A DNA stretch of 64,000 nt from Citrus sinensis (GCF_022201045.2 NC_068557.1:1054001-1118000), one strand, 5' to 3'. Shown: positions 11,396 to 23,089, counted from the stretch's first letter. A program made the numbers and translations. The notes: generated by a model from the sequence alone, not told the origin.

Positions 11396-12836
11396 TTAAG
11401 TGTTTTATTTTAGGGCTATTTTGAGAAACCTCCCCTGAGGTTTGATATAATTTGAGTTAAATGGCAAGATTGATTGTATTCTCACTTACCTCCCCTACTG
11501 TTAGTATACATACGACTTGACCATTAGTTGACTTGAGAAATGACTGAAATATCCAAACCAATTATTCAACCCAAAATTTGGTGCCAACAAAGTAAGAGTA
11601 CGACAAAAATAGCTTGCCAAACATATACCTTCTCTTCTCTCCAAATTCAACCTAGGTCTTGAGTTTTCCAACGACAAGAGACGGTGGTTGGACGTGCGTT
11701 TGACAACAAGTTGATCTTTGGCAGCACGTGGCTCTACTTCCACCATTTTGGCCGCAATATATCACGTTAGTTTTCGGTAATTTTGGCAAGCCTTATATTG
11801 TAAATTTTTTTGTTTTTCGTTTGCCTAAATTGATTGATGACAAATGAGTGTATAAATTATTATAGATGATCATTAGGATTGATTAGTGCGTAAATTTTAA
11901 AAATGGTTTAATGAAATCGGTAGTTACTAAATGGCACATGAGGTGATCGACAAAATGCCTCTTAGGGTTTGTTTGTCTTGTTTTAGGTAGATTAAGGTGT
12001 TGATGGTGCATTCATGCGAAGTCTTGTTTTGTAAGCTCATTATTTAGCACGAAAAGTTTGCAACAATTAGTTTAATAGCGTATTTTGTATTTCTGCAGAA
12101 TCGCGCGCGCGATAGGGCCTATCGCGATAGGTGCATGTGATTTAGAGCGACGGACACTATCTCCCGGGCAACAGGTGCATGTCTCCCCAAATTACAAAAA
12201 GCTTGTTTCTGTAATTTCGAATGCTTGTCTCTTGGGAGACAGTGGATGTTTACCTAAATTACATAAAGCTTGATTAACTAACGCTTGAAATAAAAAACCA
12301 CTAAAAACTCAGCAACAGACTATATTAATATCCAAAATACATTAAGGGATTCCATCACCACCAATATTTTACTTATTTAAATAAATAAGTAACTTCCAAA
12401 CCATCAAGTTGCATGTCACCAAACCAGCAACGCAAATAACAAATAACAAACATTTAAATTTGTACCGAGAGGAAAAAAAAATATTAGTATGAGTTAATTG
12501 AATTGGAAAATAACACTAAGTAGAATGATACCATAATTTAAATTACAGTCACATGTGCATTTCCATAGCTTACAGTTGGTGACAATCACAAATTGACTGA
12601 ATTTCATCAGCCTATACATTCAACAGTCGCCCATATACACAAAAAGAACAAAAATAACAACTACACTAACAATGTGTAATGATAGTTGAGGTATACTTTA
12701 TACATGACATTGTCACTATAATGTGAGTTTGTTAGAATCACATTTATACAAAATATACAAAAACTCAATCTTGTGCCTATGACTGAGTACAAAAAGATGA
12801 TACGACATCTTAATTTGCTGGAATCCTCTCAAGAGA

Positions 12837-13007
12837 TTATTTTATTGTCATCACCTGCTTAATGTGAACCTTATCATTCAAATCATGGAGAGCAAACTCA
12901 TTCTCGTCTGCTAAGTCAAACCAGTCATTTTCTACTGCAAGTTCCAGTGGAACAGCAGACGATTCAACTGGCCTTTTGCCCCATATCATATGTGAATATG
13001 CACACAT
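12837..13007 (-). CDS. Short frame of protein-like composition inside the MULE (possible captured exon)
   Basis: 56 codons from ATG to TAA. Composition is unlike the AT-rich background: charged and balanced, with stretches such as VENDWFDLADENEFALHDL and KVHIKQVMTIK. It looks like the last exon of a gene rather than random sequence. I do not recognise the family. Lying between the TIRs of a MULE, it could be a transduplicated host fragment or a relic of the element's own gene. Confidence 0.3.
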   Translation of the reverse strand: MCAYSHMIWGKRPVESSAVPLELAVENDWFDLADENEFALHDLNDKVHIKQVMTIK

Positions 13008-13139
13008 TAATAAGTGAAAACAAAGTAATAATTAAGAATAATAATAATAATAATGACATTACTAAACAACAACAACAATTGCAATAATAAAAAAAATAAT
13101 GATAATAGTAATACATTTTAATAAAGATATTAATAATAA

Positions 13140-13141
13140 TT

Positions 13142-13178
<37 letters not shown>

Positions 13179-13192
13179 TAATAATAATGTAT
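13140..13192. repeat. AAT/TAA microsatellite
   Basis: Tract of TAA-type triplets inside the MULE, adjoining looser AAT-rich sequence from about 13035, and followed by a short GT run at 13222-13236. Confidence 0.85.
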
Positions 13193-13259
13193 ATATATGT
13201 TTTAATTACATATATATCTGAGTGTGTGTGTGTGTTTACTATTTTTATTTTGAATTAAT

Positions 13260-13620
13260 ATTAAGCACAAACTGTGTTTTTCTTGTGACATGCCTGTTGC
13301 ACAGGCGACAAAATACTGTCGCACGGGAGACATAACATGTCTCCCAAAAACACAAGATGTGTGTGCATGCAACAAGAGTATGTCGCAGCCCAAAACACAA
13401 AAATAGTGTTTTTGGGCGATAGGGGTTGTCGTCCATGTGACAAGATTCTGTCGCTAAAAAATACAGAAATTGAATTTGGGTGACATAAACCCGTCGTACG
13501 GGCGACAACCCCAAAAACACAAAAACTGTGTTCGTGTGACGTGAGTCTGTAGCACGGGGAACATGCCTTGTCGCTCAAAAATGCAGGAATTGTGTTTGTG
13601 CGAGAGGCGTACAAAAACAC
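13260..13620. repeat. Diverged repeats with palindromic GTCGC...GCGAC cores
   Basis: Several degenerate units of about 60-65 bp. Each has a run like ACACAAAAA followed by a quasi-palindrome such as CTGTCGCACGGGAGACA, CCGTCGTACGGGCGACA or CTGTTGCACAGGCGACA. A related block lies at about 12095-12275 (GCGATAGGGCCTATCGCGAT, then CTATCTCCCGGGCAACAGG). Both blocks are inside the MULE and GC-richer than the rest of it. Open frames here come from the repeat, not from a gene. Confidence 0.6.
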
Positions 13621-14450
13621 TGCAAATTCATTAACAAATCAACTTTAGCAAACTTTGGCCAGAAAAATAAAAATTACAACTAAGATTATTTCTATTTTAC
13701 ATACCCATTTGCATAAGAATAACAAATTATTGGCTTTATATGCCTTATTACACTATGTATGGTGTAAATCACAAACATAAAATAATCAATAACAATTGTT
13801 TTCAACTCATGACCACATATGACTGAATCCATTTTCCTTTTAATCAATTTTTTCACCACCAACCTATGAACAAGACAAATCAAACATAACCAACAACTAC
13901 TTATAAAATCTCCAAAAATAAAAAAAATCAAAGATATTTAAAAATTTTAGACTTTAATAAAATAACTAACCTCTTACAAATTCAAATACCAGTGGCATAT
14001 CTCGGCCGTCGTCGATCGTCACCGGTCGGTGACCTTGTCCGACCACCTATATTTGTCTTCTTTATGGGTTATATATGCTCTTTATGTTTATTTTCTTTTG
14101 TTCCAGCAATTGAGAATATGAGAGTGGAGTGAAAAATGCTTTGATTGTTAATGTGAGAGAAAAAAAAATCTCAATAGCTTTTTTGTACTTAAGAAAGGGA
14201 AATTCACTTTTTTACCCAATGAATATTGTGTGTAATCGAATAATACAATTATCCAATAGATTTTAAAGTATTTTTTTATTGTTACTTGATTTTTTTAGAT
14301 TTTCAGCCTGTCTTTTATATTTTTGCCATCAAATACTAATGTTATACGTGTATGTATACTAACGGTAGAGAAAATAAATGAGAATACAATTAATATCGCC
14401 ATCTAATTAAAATTATATCAAACCTCATAGGAGGTTTCTAAAAATAACCC

Positions 14451-15436
14451 TTTTATTTTACTGCGCGTGCCACATCATGCTTAGTACCCACGGCCATTGC
14501 AGCCGGAGGTGCCCGGCCGCCACATGACTGGTGGCATAATGGCATTATCTACTCGCCGTCGAAGTCAACATCAGATTCTTTTTTTTTTTTTTTTAATTAA
14601 AAATCACAGCCGACACATACTGTTGGATGAGGCGGAGCATAATATTATCGCCTCTCTTGTTGGATGAGGCGGGAAAAAAATGGCGCGGCTCTATGCCGCT
14701 AACGCTTTCCTCATTGGAGCTAATAACATCCAACTCATTCAGTTTTTAAATATTTACGAATAAAGGAAGAGCGTTTGTTCACTTATATCATATAGGTCCA
14801 GAACCCTACTCTCTCCATGAGAATTGCATAACTAACAATCAGCATGTGGTTCGAATTGAATCCTATATTCATTACATCATCATCTTAAATAATTTGATCA
14901 ACTAAATTAGTGGATACTTATATACATATTAAAACACATCTCGTAATAAAACGATCAAATAATTTCACTATAGTAATTTTTTTACTAATATAATGTAACG
15001 CTAAAAATTAAGAGTATGTAACTTAGAATTTTATTTGGTAGTTTCTAAATAAGAGCTTCTATAAGTAACGTTTTAGTAATAAAAATTTACGTTAATTTTT
15101 AACTTAAAAAAAAATTATAAATACCTTAATAGAAAAGTAAAGTAAAATGTTAAACTAAGGAAAATATATTTTAGAGAAATCATATTAAACGTGCACCTAA
15201 ATACCAAAGGGTACTCCGTTGTCGATCGAAATTAGGGTTTTATTTTATACAAATAGAATAACAATGTAATTAGGTGAGAAACCATAAAAGATACGGACCT
15301 AAGTGCTATTACCCCTTTCCTAGCCGTCAGACTCCAATTCAGATGCAAGAGTTATGCTAATAAAGGCTTCAACGTAGTACACACATTCTACAGACTCAAC
15401 CAAAACTAAAATTGATTTATTATAAGAAAAAAATTA
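14451..15436. other. Non-coding leader of the THFS pseudogene
   Basis: Matches 803-1775 of unit 1, with substitutions and small indels. A short piece containing CTCTTGTTGGAT is partly repeated near 14625-14670. No gene seen. Confidence 0.7.
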
Positions 15437-18400
15437 ATGGCTTCATCAAAAACAGTGAGAAAATTACAGGTGGCATCACCAGTACCAGCAGATATAGACA
15501 TTGCAAACTCAGTGGAGCCGCTTCATATTTCTGAGATTGCCCAAGAACTCAACCTCAAGCCAAACCATTATGATCTTTATGGCAAGTACAAAGCCAAGGT
15601 GATTGCTTTTTAGCTTTTTATTCATAAATTTATTATTATTTTTCCTTATTTGAGTAACTTATATCAGTTGGTCGATTCAGCTTAATGGTTAAAGACATGA
15701 TTTTTGTGTTTTGATTGGTTTGTTGTGATGAGGGTATGATTCAAAAACTGCCATGTTCATTTTTATTTTTATTTTTTCTTTCAAACTTAAGGTGCTTAGT
15801 TTTGTTAACATAACAAATATGGGTGCGTAAAGTTGAATGGATGTTGTGGATTTTTGTAGGTGTTGCTATCTGTTCTTGATGAGCTTGAAGGATCTGCAGA
15901 TGGGTATTATGTGGTGGTTGGAGAGATTACTCGAACTCCTCTTGGAGAGGGAGAGATTACTCAATATCCTCTTGGAGAGGGAAAGTCTACTACAACTGTT
16001 GGGCTGTGTCAAGCATTGGGTGCTTTTCTTGATAAAAAGGTAGAGCTTTCAATAGTTACAATTTTAAGGCATTGAGGTTGTTTCTCTATTTGCCAATCCA
16101 TTTAGTCTAGTGTAATATTGAAGTTCCAGTTCTCACACTTAGTTGTAATTCTATATCTGTTCCAAACAATGTACTTTGCAGTTGGAAAGGTTTTGTTATA
16201 TAACTGTTATTCTGTGTTAAATAAAAACTAAATCTGTATGCTCATGGAGCATCTACTTATTCATTCCATAAGAAACTGTTTTCTCTAATGATGTTTGAAG
16301 ATTCCTAATCTCTTCCATTGTATTCTAATCACAGCATCCCTCTACTAGATGTCTTGCATTTCTAGTTTAACATGTATTTGGTAATGCCGTAAGACCGTAA
16401 ATTTCTTCTGCAGAAAGGTGAAAAATGGGGTAAATTGTGATTTCAATTGGTCTGGGAGTTCTGTGTGTTATGTCTGATGACGACCAATATCAGAGGAGTT
16501 AAGAAAGTTGTGTTGCGAAAAAGAAGTTTTTGATTTGGAAAATTCAAAAGTAAAAGATTATTCAAGTTGAATGGGTCAGGGGAGGCAGTTGTAACTCTTT
16601 CTGAAGCTAGCTCTCTTTATCTCTCTCTTGCCCAAAGCACCTTGCAATCCTGATGTTCTGCTAGCAACTTTTTTTATTGAACAAATTTTTGTGGGTTGTT
16701 CACTATTTCGCCAAAGATGGTGAGATCACTTCGTATGTATGTGTTCTGCCAATTCAATCTGTGTTATCAGCTGTCCCTTTTATGAGGGGAATTGAACAGA
16801 CAAATTCATGTGCTTCAATGAGTATGTTCATGGGTCCTTTTATTGTTGTAACAGCACATGACTGTCGGTGTTCATTATGCCCTGCTGTTGATAGTAGAGT
16901 AAACTAACTGAACAAATTTTGTTCTTCTTCCCTAAGTACAAATCTGAATAACCATTTTGTAAATTTCAGACATTAACATACTTGATCATCTAACTGGATT
17001 TCATGAAAATAGACCAGATTTGGTGGAAGAAACTGTTCACTTTTATTACTATAAGGCCTTCCATAAAAAGACACAAGACCCTAATTTTTAGACTAGATAG
17101 TGCTCAACAAGTTTAGCACACGATTCAGCTTTAAAGGAGTTACATGAATGAGCTGCTTGTCAAGTTCCTTAAAATAGGGTATTAATGATTATTAATCTTC
17201 AACAGTTAAGACAGAGACTGCCTGTTAGTAATGACCGTAGCTTTTTTGTCCATCTAAATCTTATAAATCCAAACAAGTATATTTACTTTGAACTTTCTTT
17301 TTCTATCTCAAAAATTATCTTTGTTTGTTTTGTCTGAAAACTAGCTTTTCAGCTCAAAAATAAAAGGAAAAAAGGGAATAAGTGACTATCATGGTTCTGG
17401 GTAATTTTAATAGCGGATGAAGCTGTTTTTGTGGTTGTTTCCTCCTTCAACATAGAAGATTGGAATATTTAGAGTGATTATCACAGTGCAGAAATTGGAA
17501 TGTGACTAGTTGCTTTGAATTACTTTGACTGAGTATTTGTTTAGGCGTTATCCTTACCAACTTTATTTGTTAGGTTGTTACATGTCTTCGTCAACCCTTA
17601 CAAGGACCAACCTTTGGAATCAGAGGAGGTGCAGCCGGTGGCGGTTACAGTCAAGTGATCCCAATGGATGAGTTCAATCTTCATTTAACAGGAGATATTC
17701 ATGCAATTACAGCTGCAAACAATCTTCTTGCTGCTGCCATTGACACCAGGATATTCCATGAGGCGAGCCAATCTGATAAGGCTTTATTTAACAGGTTATG
17801 CCCACCAAACAAAGAAGGAGAACGGAGCTTTAGTAACATCATGTTTAGGCGTCTGAGGAAACTTGGTATCTCCAAAACCAAGCCTGAGGATCTTACGCCA
17901 GAAGAAATTAACAGATTTGCTAGGCTTGATATCGACCCAGCTTCTATTACATGGAGGAGAGTTATGGATGTGAATGACCGATTCTTGAGGAAAATTACTA
18001 TTGGTCAAGGCCCCGAAGAAAAGGGAATGGTGAGAGAAACAGGCTTTGATATTTCAGTTGCTAGTGAGATAATGGCAGTTTTGGCCCTGACAACTTCTCT
18101 AGCTGATACGAGAGAAAGGGTTGGGAAAATGGTGATTGGAAATAGCAAGGCTGGTGATCCTATAACTGCCGATGATCTTGGTGTTGGAGGTGCTTTGACT
18201 GTGCTAATGAAGGATGCAATCAACCCCACTTTGATGCAGACACTGGAAGGAACCCCTGTTCTTGTTCATGCTGGTCCTTTTGCAAATATTGCTCACGGTA
18301 ATTCTTCTATTGTGGCTGATAAGATTGCACTGAAATTGGTTGGACCAGGTGGAATTGTCGTCACTGAAGCAGGTTTTGGTGCTGATATTGGAGCTGAGAA

Positions 18401-20099
18401 GTTCATGAATATTAAATGCCGATATAGTGGTTGAACTCCTCAGTGTGCTGTTATTGTGGCAACAGTAAGGGCCTTGAAAATGCATGGTGGTGGGCCACAA
18501 GTTGTTGCTGGGAAGCCTCTTGACCATGCCTACTTGAATGAGAACGTGGCTCTGGTTGAAGCTGGCTGTGTGAATCTGGCCAGGCATATTGCAAACACAA
18601 AGGCATATGGTGTGAATGTTGTAGTTGCTGTGAACATGTTCGCAACTGATAGCGAAGCAGAACTGAATGCAGTTAGAATTGCAGCAATGGCTGCTGGGGC
18701 CTTTGATGCAGTTGTTTGTTCTCACCATGCCCATGGTGGAAAAGGAGCGGTAAGTGACTTATCACCATTAGACCTAACAAACAAAAAGGAAATATTTCTC
18801 AATTTTCACCTCTGCAAACTACATAACTGTAAATAAATTATCATTAATCTGCATTGCCCATATTTGGTCTCTACACAGAATTTCTCTAAGGCAATTTGAG
18901 CAGGATGAATTGTTTAACAACTTTTACACACCGCCTTTCTGATTCTGGAAATTATTGACACATCCCGCCTATATCTGAGAATTTCTCATGTTCTGCAGTC
19001 CACCTTTGCTTCGACCACTAAGGACTTGTATTATGATTTTTTCTCAGCAAACTAGGAATAGATATTTTCAATCCAAGTGTAATCACATATTTTGAATCTG
19101 AAAGACTTGTGCCTTTTCTGTCTATTGTATGACTCCGAGATAGGCTCCTTTCAGGGTGTTCATATTTTATGATAAGACTAAACTGGGAGAATTGGTTATT
19201 GATGTCTTTTGATTAAAAGCTCTATTGATATCATGGTTTTCAGGTGGACCTTGGAATTGCAGTTCAAAGAGCCTGTGAGAATGTCACACAGCCATTGAAG
19301 TTCTTATATCCTTCAGATGTCAGTATTAAAGAGAAAATAGATACAATAGCAAGGTCATATGGTGCTAGCGGCGTTGAGTACTCAGAGGAGGTAAATGCTT
19401 CACACTTTGTTCCATCAATTCTCCATGGATTGTCAAGTGCATCAGTCTGACTAATTCAATCCTTTCACAATCTGACAAAAAGCACAAAGTTAAACCAAAT
19501 ATTAAATGTTCCTTTGGGTTGGTGAAAGCAAAATCTAGTTGTAAAATGCGTGTTTTGTCTTTTACTGTGGCATTTCAAATCTATTTTCTTGCCGACGCCT
19601 AAAAATAATAGAGGTAGCACTTACCATCTTGTTGCGGAAGCAACTCTTACAGAAAAAAGCGCATATATATACGTGTGTGTGTGTGTGTGTGTGTGTGTAT
19701 TTTGCTGAGACCATTATGATAACTTTTGGTCTCCTGCAGAATGTTTGGGTTTTACTCTGTCTTGTTGATTTTTGGAACTTGGTTAACTATTCTAGGGCTT
19801 AGTTTACTAATTTAAATTATTTCAATCTGTGCAACTAGGCTGAGAAACAGATCAAAATGTACACCAGGCAAGGGTTTTCTGGCTTACCATTTTGCATGGC
19901 AAAAACCCAGCATTCATTTTCACACAATGCCCCAACTGGGTTTATCTTACCGATAAGGGATGTAAGAGCTAGCATTGGGGCTGGATTCATTTATCCTTTG
20001 GTTGGAACAATAAGTACAATGCTAGGTCTCCCAACAAGGCCATGCTTTTATGAGATTGATGGCGACACTGCAACTGGAAGGGTTCTTGGGCTCTCTTAA
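15437..20099 (+). pseudogene. THFS pseudogene (second copy, disrupted)
   Basis: All five exons and splice sites of THFS are recognisable: 15437-15598, 15860-16039, 17574-18749, 19244-19390, 19839-20099. Three lesions are clear. Exon 3 has TTA to TGA at 18432-18434 (equivalent to Leu391 of the intact copy), ending the product at 400 residues and removing the C-terminal third. Exon 2 has an in-frame 30-bp tandem duplication that replaces the ATP-loop sequence [12 protein letters not shown] with two imperfect copies ([20 protein letters not shown]), also losing the GG before ITP. Exon 5 lacks 15 bp (AAEKG). The 3' UTR is split by an insertion. Splicing could still occur, so a truncated transcript is possible, but synthetase activity is not expected. 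Confidence 0.93.
19673..19698. repeat. GT microsatellite in THFS pseudogene intron 4
   Basis: About 13 GT dinucleotides at the position of the ATGT run of unit 1. Confidence 0.85.
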
Positions 20100-20193
20100 G
20101 ATCCCACAAAGCACTCCCGTGACCGTGTGGTTCTCAAAGATGCTCTCTTTAGTAGTTCTCGAATGCTCTTGAAGCAACAACTGAGCTGAGGGC

Positions 20194-21777
20194 TGTTGCG
20201 AAAATATGATGTTTAAAAGCATATGTGTTTATTTAATTATAATAAATAATTTTTTGATTAATAAAATAAATGATATATTTTATTCAAGTATCTTAATTGC
20301 ATTAATATTTTGAGTAAAATTCATTTAATCATATTTTATGTGTTTATGTGATTACTATGTGGATTCACAAAAAATATAAATATAAGTTATCTTATGATTA
20401 AATAAATTAATTTCGCAGTTGATAAATAAAGCTGGACACTTTATTTAGGTATAGACTGTAATAAATTCATTGAACGATTTATTTTGATCATGTGTGAATT
20501 TATTGATGTAGTACGATTACATTGAACAAAATCACATATGAGATTTAATTAACTTTGTAATAACCGTCAGACTTATTAAATCTCATATGCATTGATTTTA
20601 CTGTAATCTTAATCTTGAGTTAGTTATGATTTTATGATTGTAATTGTTATTCAATTTGAGTTACCAATGGACACAACATACACTTATAGTCAATATTACC
20701 CGGTATCTTTGTGGGAGCAATTATGAGTATTAGAGGCATAGATTAACAATATAGAATTTGTACAACATATCTCTTGATGGGTTTTCGGCACTTGATCATA
20801 TAATTCTCTGGGCAGAGTGTGTCAACATATTTAGTATGTTGAAAATGATCATTAGAGAAAATCAATAAGTATCAAGGAACAAGATGCAATTAAATTGATT
20901 GGACAGTTGAGATATCGATTTAATTAACGATGTAGTACAGAAGATTATGCAGTAAAGAAATCAATGTGGCATGGATCAAATTATTATTCGAAAACACTAT
21001 CCTATATAGCATACAATTATGGAGGTCAATTCCAATTTTTTAGTGGAGTAGATTTAGAATTAAATAATTAGGCTAATTTAATTACAAGCCTAATTATTAT
21101 AGCCACTATTGTATTTACCTAAATAATCCCCGGGTTAGCTCATTTAATTGACTGTGCCGCTACTGGATTAATAAGAAAGATAACTAGTCATTTGAGTTAA
21201 AAGTCTAAATATATTATTTAGTGGGAGACTCCATTTAATTTGCTTGTATGTAAGAAGTCTTGTGCTATTTTATAAGTTGGCCCCTTATAACTCAAGAACA
21301 AGTAACGCCACTTTTGGTTTTATTATTTTTTAATTTAAATCAAATGTTATTTAATAGAATTAAAAAATATATAAATATGGAGTCTTATTTTCCACCAAAT
21401 AGAGATATAAAAGTGCTTGTTTTTTTTTAAAAAAGAAAAGAGACAGCCACATTATACAGATTAGAGAAAAAAAAAATTTCTCTCTAATTTTGAGAGGAAT
21501 ATTCTCTTGCTAGTTGCTTTTAGTGGTGATAAAGGCACTCACACGTCAAGTGCAAATCAAACTTGAATCATAACCTGAAAGATCATTGGTGACATATCGT
21601 GATCTAATAGGAGTGGTGGTGACGGATCGTGATATGAGAGCCTAAATTAATTCAGTAAAAAAGTCAAATTAAATTATCAAGGTATGATTTTCTAAATTAC
21701 GAATTCTTATGTATGGTATGAATTGATCCTAAAATTTTTTATAAAAATTAAAAAAAAAAATTGATTTTTCTCCGATA
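20194..21777. mobile_element. LTR-like insertion in the THFS pseudogene 3' UTR (probable solo LTR)
   Basis: 1584 bp flanked by the exact 5-bp repeat AGGGC (20189-20193 and 21778-21782); unit 1 has a single AGGGCT here (about 6483-6488). It starts TGTTGCGAAAATATG and ends TTCTCCGATA, so the usual terminal CA is not seen. Length, 5-bp duplication, TG start and lack of coding sequence suggest a solo LTR, but the terminal TA makes this less than certain. Confidence 0.65.
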
Positions 21778-22249
21778 AGGGCTTCCTCCCACCCCATTGC
21801 TGTTATTTTTACCTCGATTTGTACACTTCGTGCACCTGTGCTATATGCTGTGTCAATAAGAATCGAACACAAAAGAACCGAGAGAATAAATCTGGTTTCA
21901 TCTTTGCTGCTTTGATTTACCAATGATGCCCGCATCCCAACTGATTTGATACCCATCCATAATTGCCTTATGTTAGGTCGTCTTGAATTTTTATTCCTTG
22001 ATTAGTGTGCAGGTTTTGTGTTTACCATGTCAGCGAAATAACACGTTAAATATGACAGAAGTTGAGATACAAATTTTTTATATTCTTCATATAGGCAATA
22101 CTTGAATTGTTGCATATTTAAGATATCAAAGATCAAATGCTACCAGCCGGACCATGCGCGGGCATTTTGCCATCCTTGACGAGGATTGATGTTCTTTTTT
22201 ATCATGTAATGTGAAGAGCTTGTCTTGGTAAGCTCACACCTTAAAGGTT

Positions 22250-22742
22250 AAGCTTAATAAGACTCGAGAATGACTACAGTATTATTTACAAAAAAATTAA
22301 ATACTTTTATATTATAAAACAATTACAAAAATAACATCTGAAAATCTGAAAGGGCAGTGGTGGACCTACGGCCGGGCTTGAGGACAGTGAGTGTCGGCCA
22401 AACATAACATACAAATTTGAGTCCAAAAAAGCAGCAGGTCGTCTTACTTCTAAATTAAAGCATCCTGATTTTGAGGGCAGGGACCAAGGACAACAGCCAC
22501 TCGACAGTCGGGTGGTTGGCATAATTCAAAGCACCTTAAATCTAAATGGTCATGTAACAGGTGAATAATAATAATAATAATAAAGTTCCAATCTCGGTGT
22601 TTGGTAGATTAGGTATTGAAACAGGAGTCATGGTCCCCCTTGGCTTGCACAGACCACACTCCAATGAAAATGACTTTATGTTACTTTCCTATCCCATTGA
22701 CTAATAAATAACGCATCTAGAATTTGCGCACAGCAAATTAAA
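22250..22742. other. Intergenic, no gene seen
   Basis: Beyond the duplication boundary. Contains an AAT microsatellite at 22564-22583. The open frame near 22307-22522 lacks protein-like composition and I do not support it. Confidence 0.5.
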
Positions 22743-22755
22743 GTTGATGCGTGCA

Positions 22756-23089
22756 AATCAATAGGCCTTTGGTTCAATGGGAGAAGCTTTATATTTACAA
22801 TGTTGAGTGTAAGGGTTCAAGTCTCTATAAGAGTATTATGGAGGTTAGTTTCAGTTCTTCATAAATTATCAATTAATTGAGTGAAGACAGTATCTCCCTT
22901 ATGAAATATGAGTGGAGCAAGCACCCCTCGAATATTAGAGATAATTTAAAATATCTGGACATATACTTCAGTGTGTCAATGTATGGTGGTGGTCCCAATT
23001 ATATAGTATGATTGTAAATATTAATTCTAATGTCTGATGCAATGTCAGTAATATCTGTGTATAACAGACTTCAAAAAAAAAAAAAAAAG
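22756..23089 (+). mobile_element. tRNA-derived SINE with poly(A) tail
   Basis: Flanked by the exact 13-bp direct repeat GTTGATGCGTGCA (22743-22755 and 23090-23102). The head has a tRNA-like RNA polymerase III promoter: box A-like GGTTCAATGGGAGAAG near 22772 and box B-like GGGTTCAAGTCTC near 22813. The body is about 334 bp and ends in a run of about 16 A just before the second target repeat. These are the marks of L1-type target-primed insertion of a SINE. Confidence 0.88.

Larger units (their letters stand above)
11413..14450. mobile_element. 3-kb Mutator-like element with about 110-bp TIRs
   Basis: Exact 10-bp direct repeat TTTTATTTTA flanks it (11403-11412 and 14451-14460); unit 1 has one copy at 803-812. 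Terminal inverted repeats extend about 110 bp: left GGGCTATTTTGAGAAACCTC, right (read inward) GGGTTATTTTTAGAAACCTC, continuing past AGGTTTGATATAATTT to GTTAGTATACATAC. Long TIRs and a 9-11-bp duplication define MULEs. The interior has no recognisable transposase; it holds a 56-codon frame on the minus strand, an AAT microsatellite near 13030-13190 and repeats built on GTCGCACGGGCGACA-like motifs. Probably non-autonomous, with a possibly captured sequence. Confidence 0.88.
7605..22250 (+). repeat. Tandem duplication, unit 2 (decayed, transposon-filled)
   Basis: Direct repeat of 1-6930 in the same orientation, about doubled in length by insertions at 8397-14450 and 20194-21777. Substitutions are scattered through exons and introns alike, which suggests an old duplication with weak constraint on this copy. 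Matching landmarks: the tRNA (700 against 8305), exon 1 start (1776 against 15437), exon 3 start (3846 against 17574) and the THFS stop (6398 against 20099). Confidence 0.93.

Noticed and set aside
13140..13192. CRISPR-like array
   Set aside because: Simple triplet repeat without spacers, and the genome is a plant.
13202..13620. Several overlapping minus-strand frames (63-119 codons) in the MULE
   Set aside because: They are frames through the GTCGC repeat units; sequence content is explained by the repeat.
18204..18734. 176-codon minus-strand frame in the THFS pseudogene
   Set aside because: Antisense shadow of conserved THFS exon 3; a similar shadow exists in unit 1.
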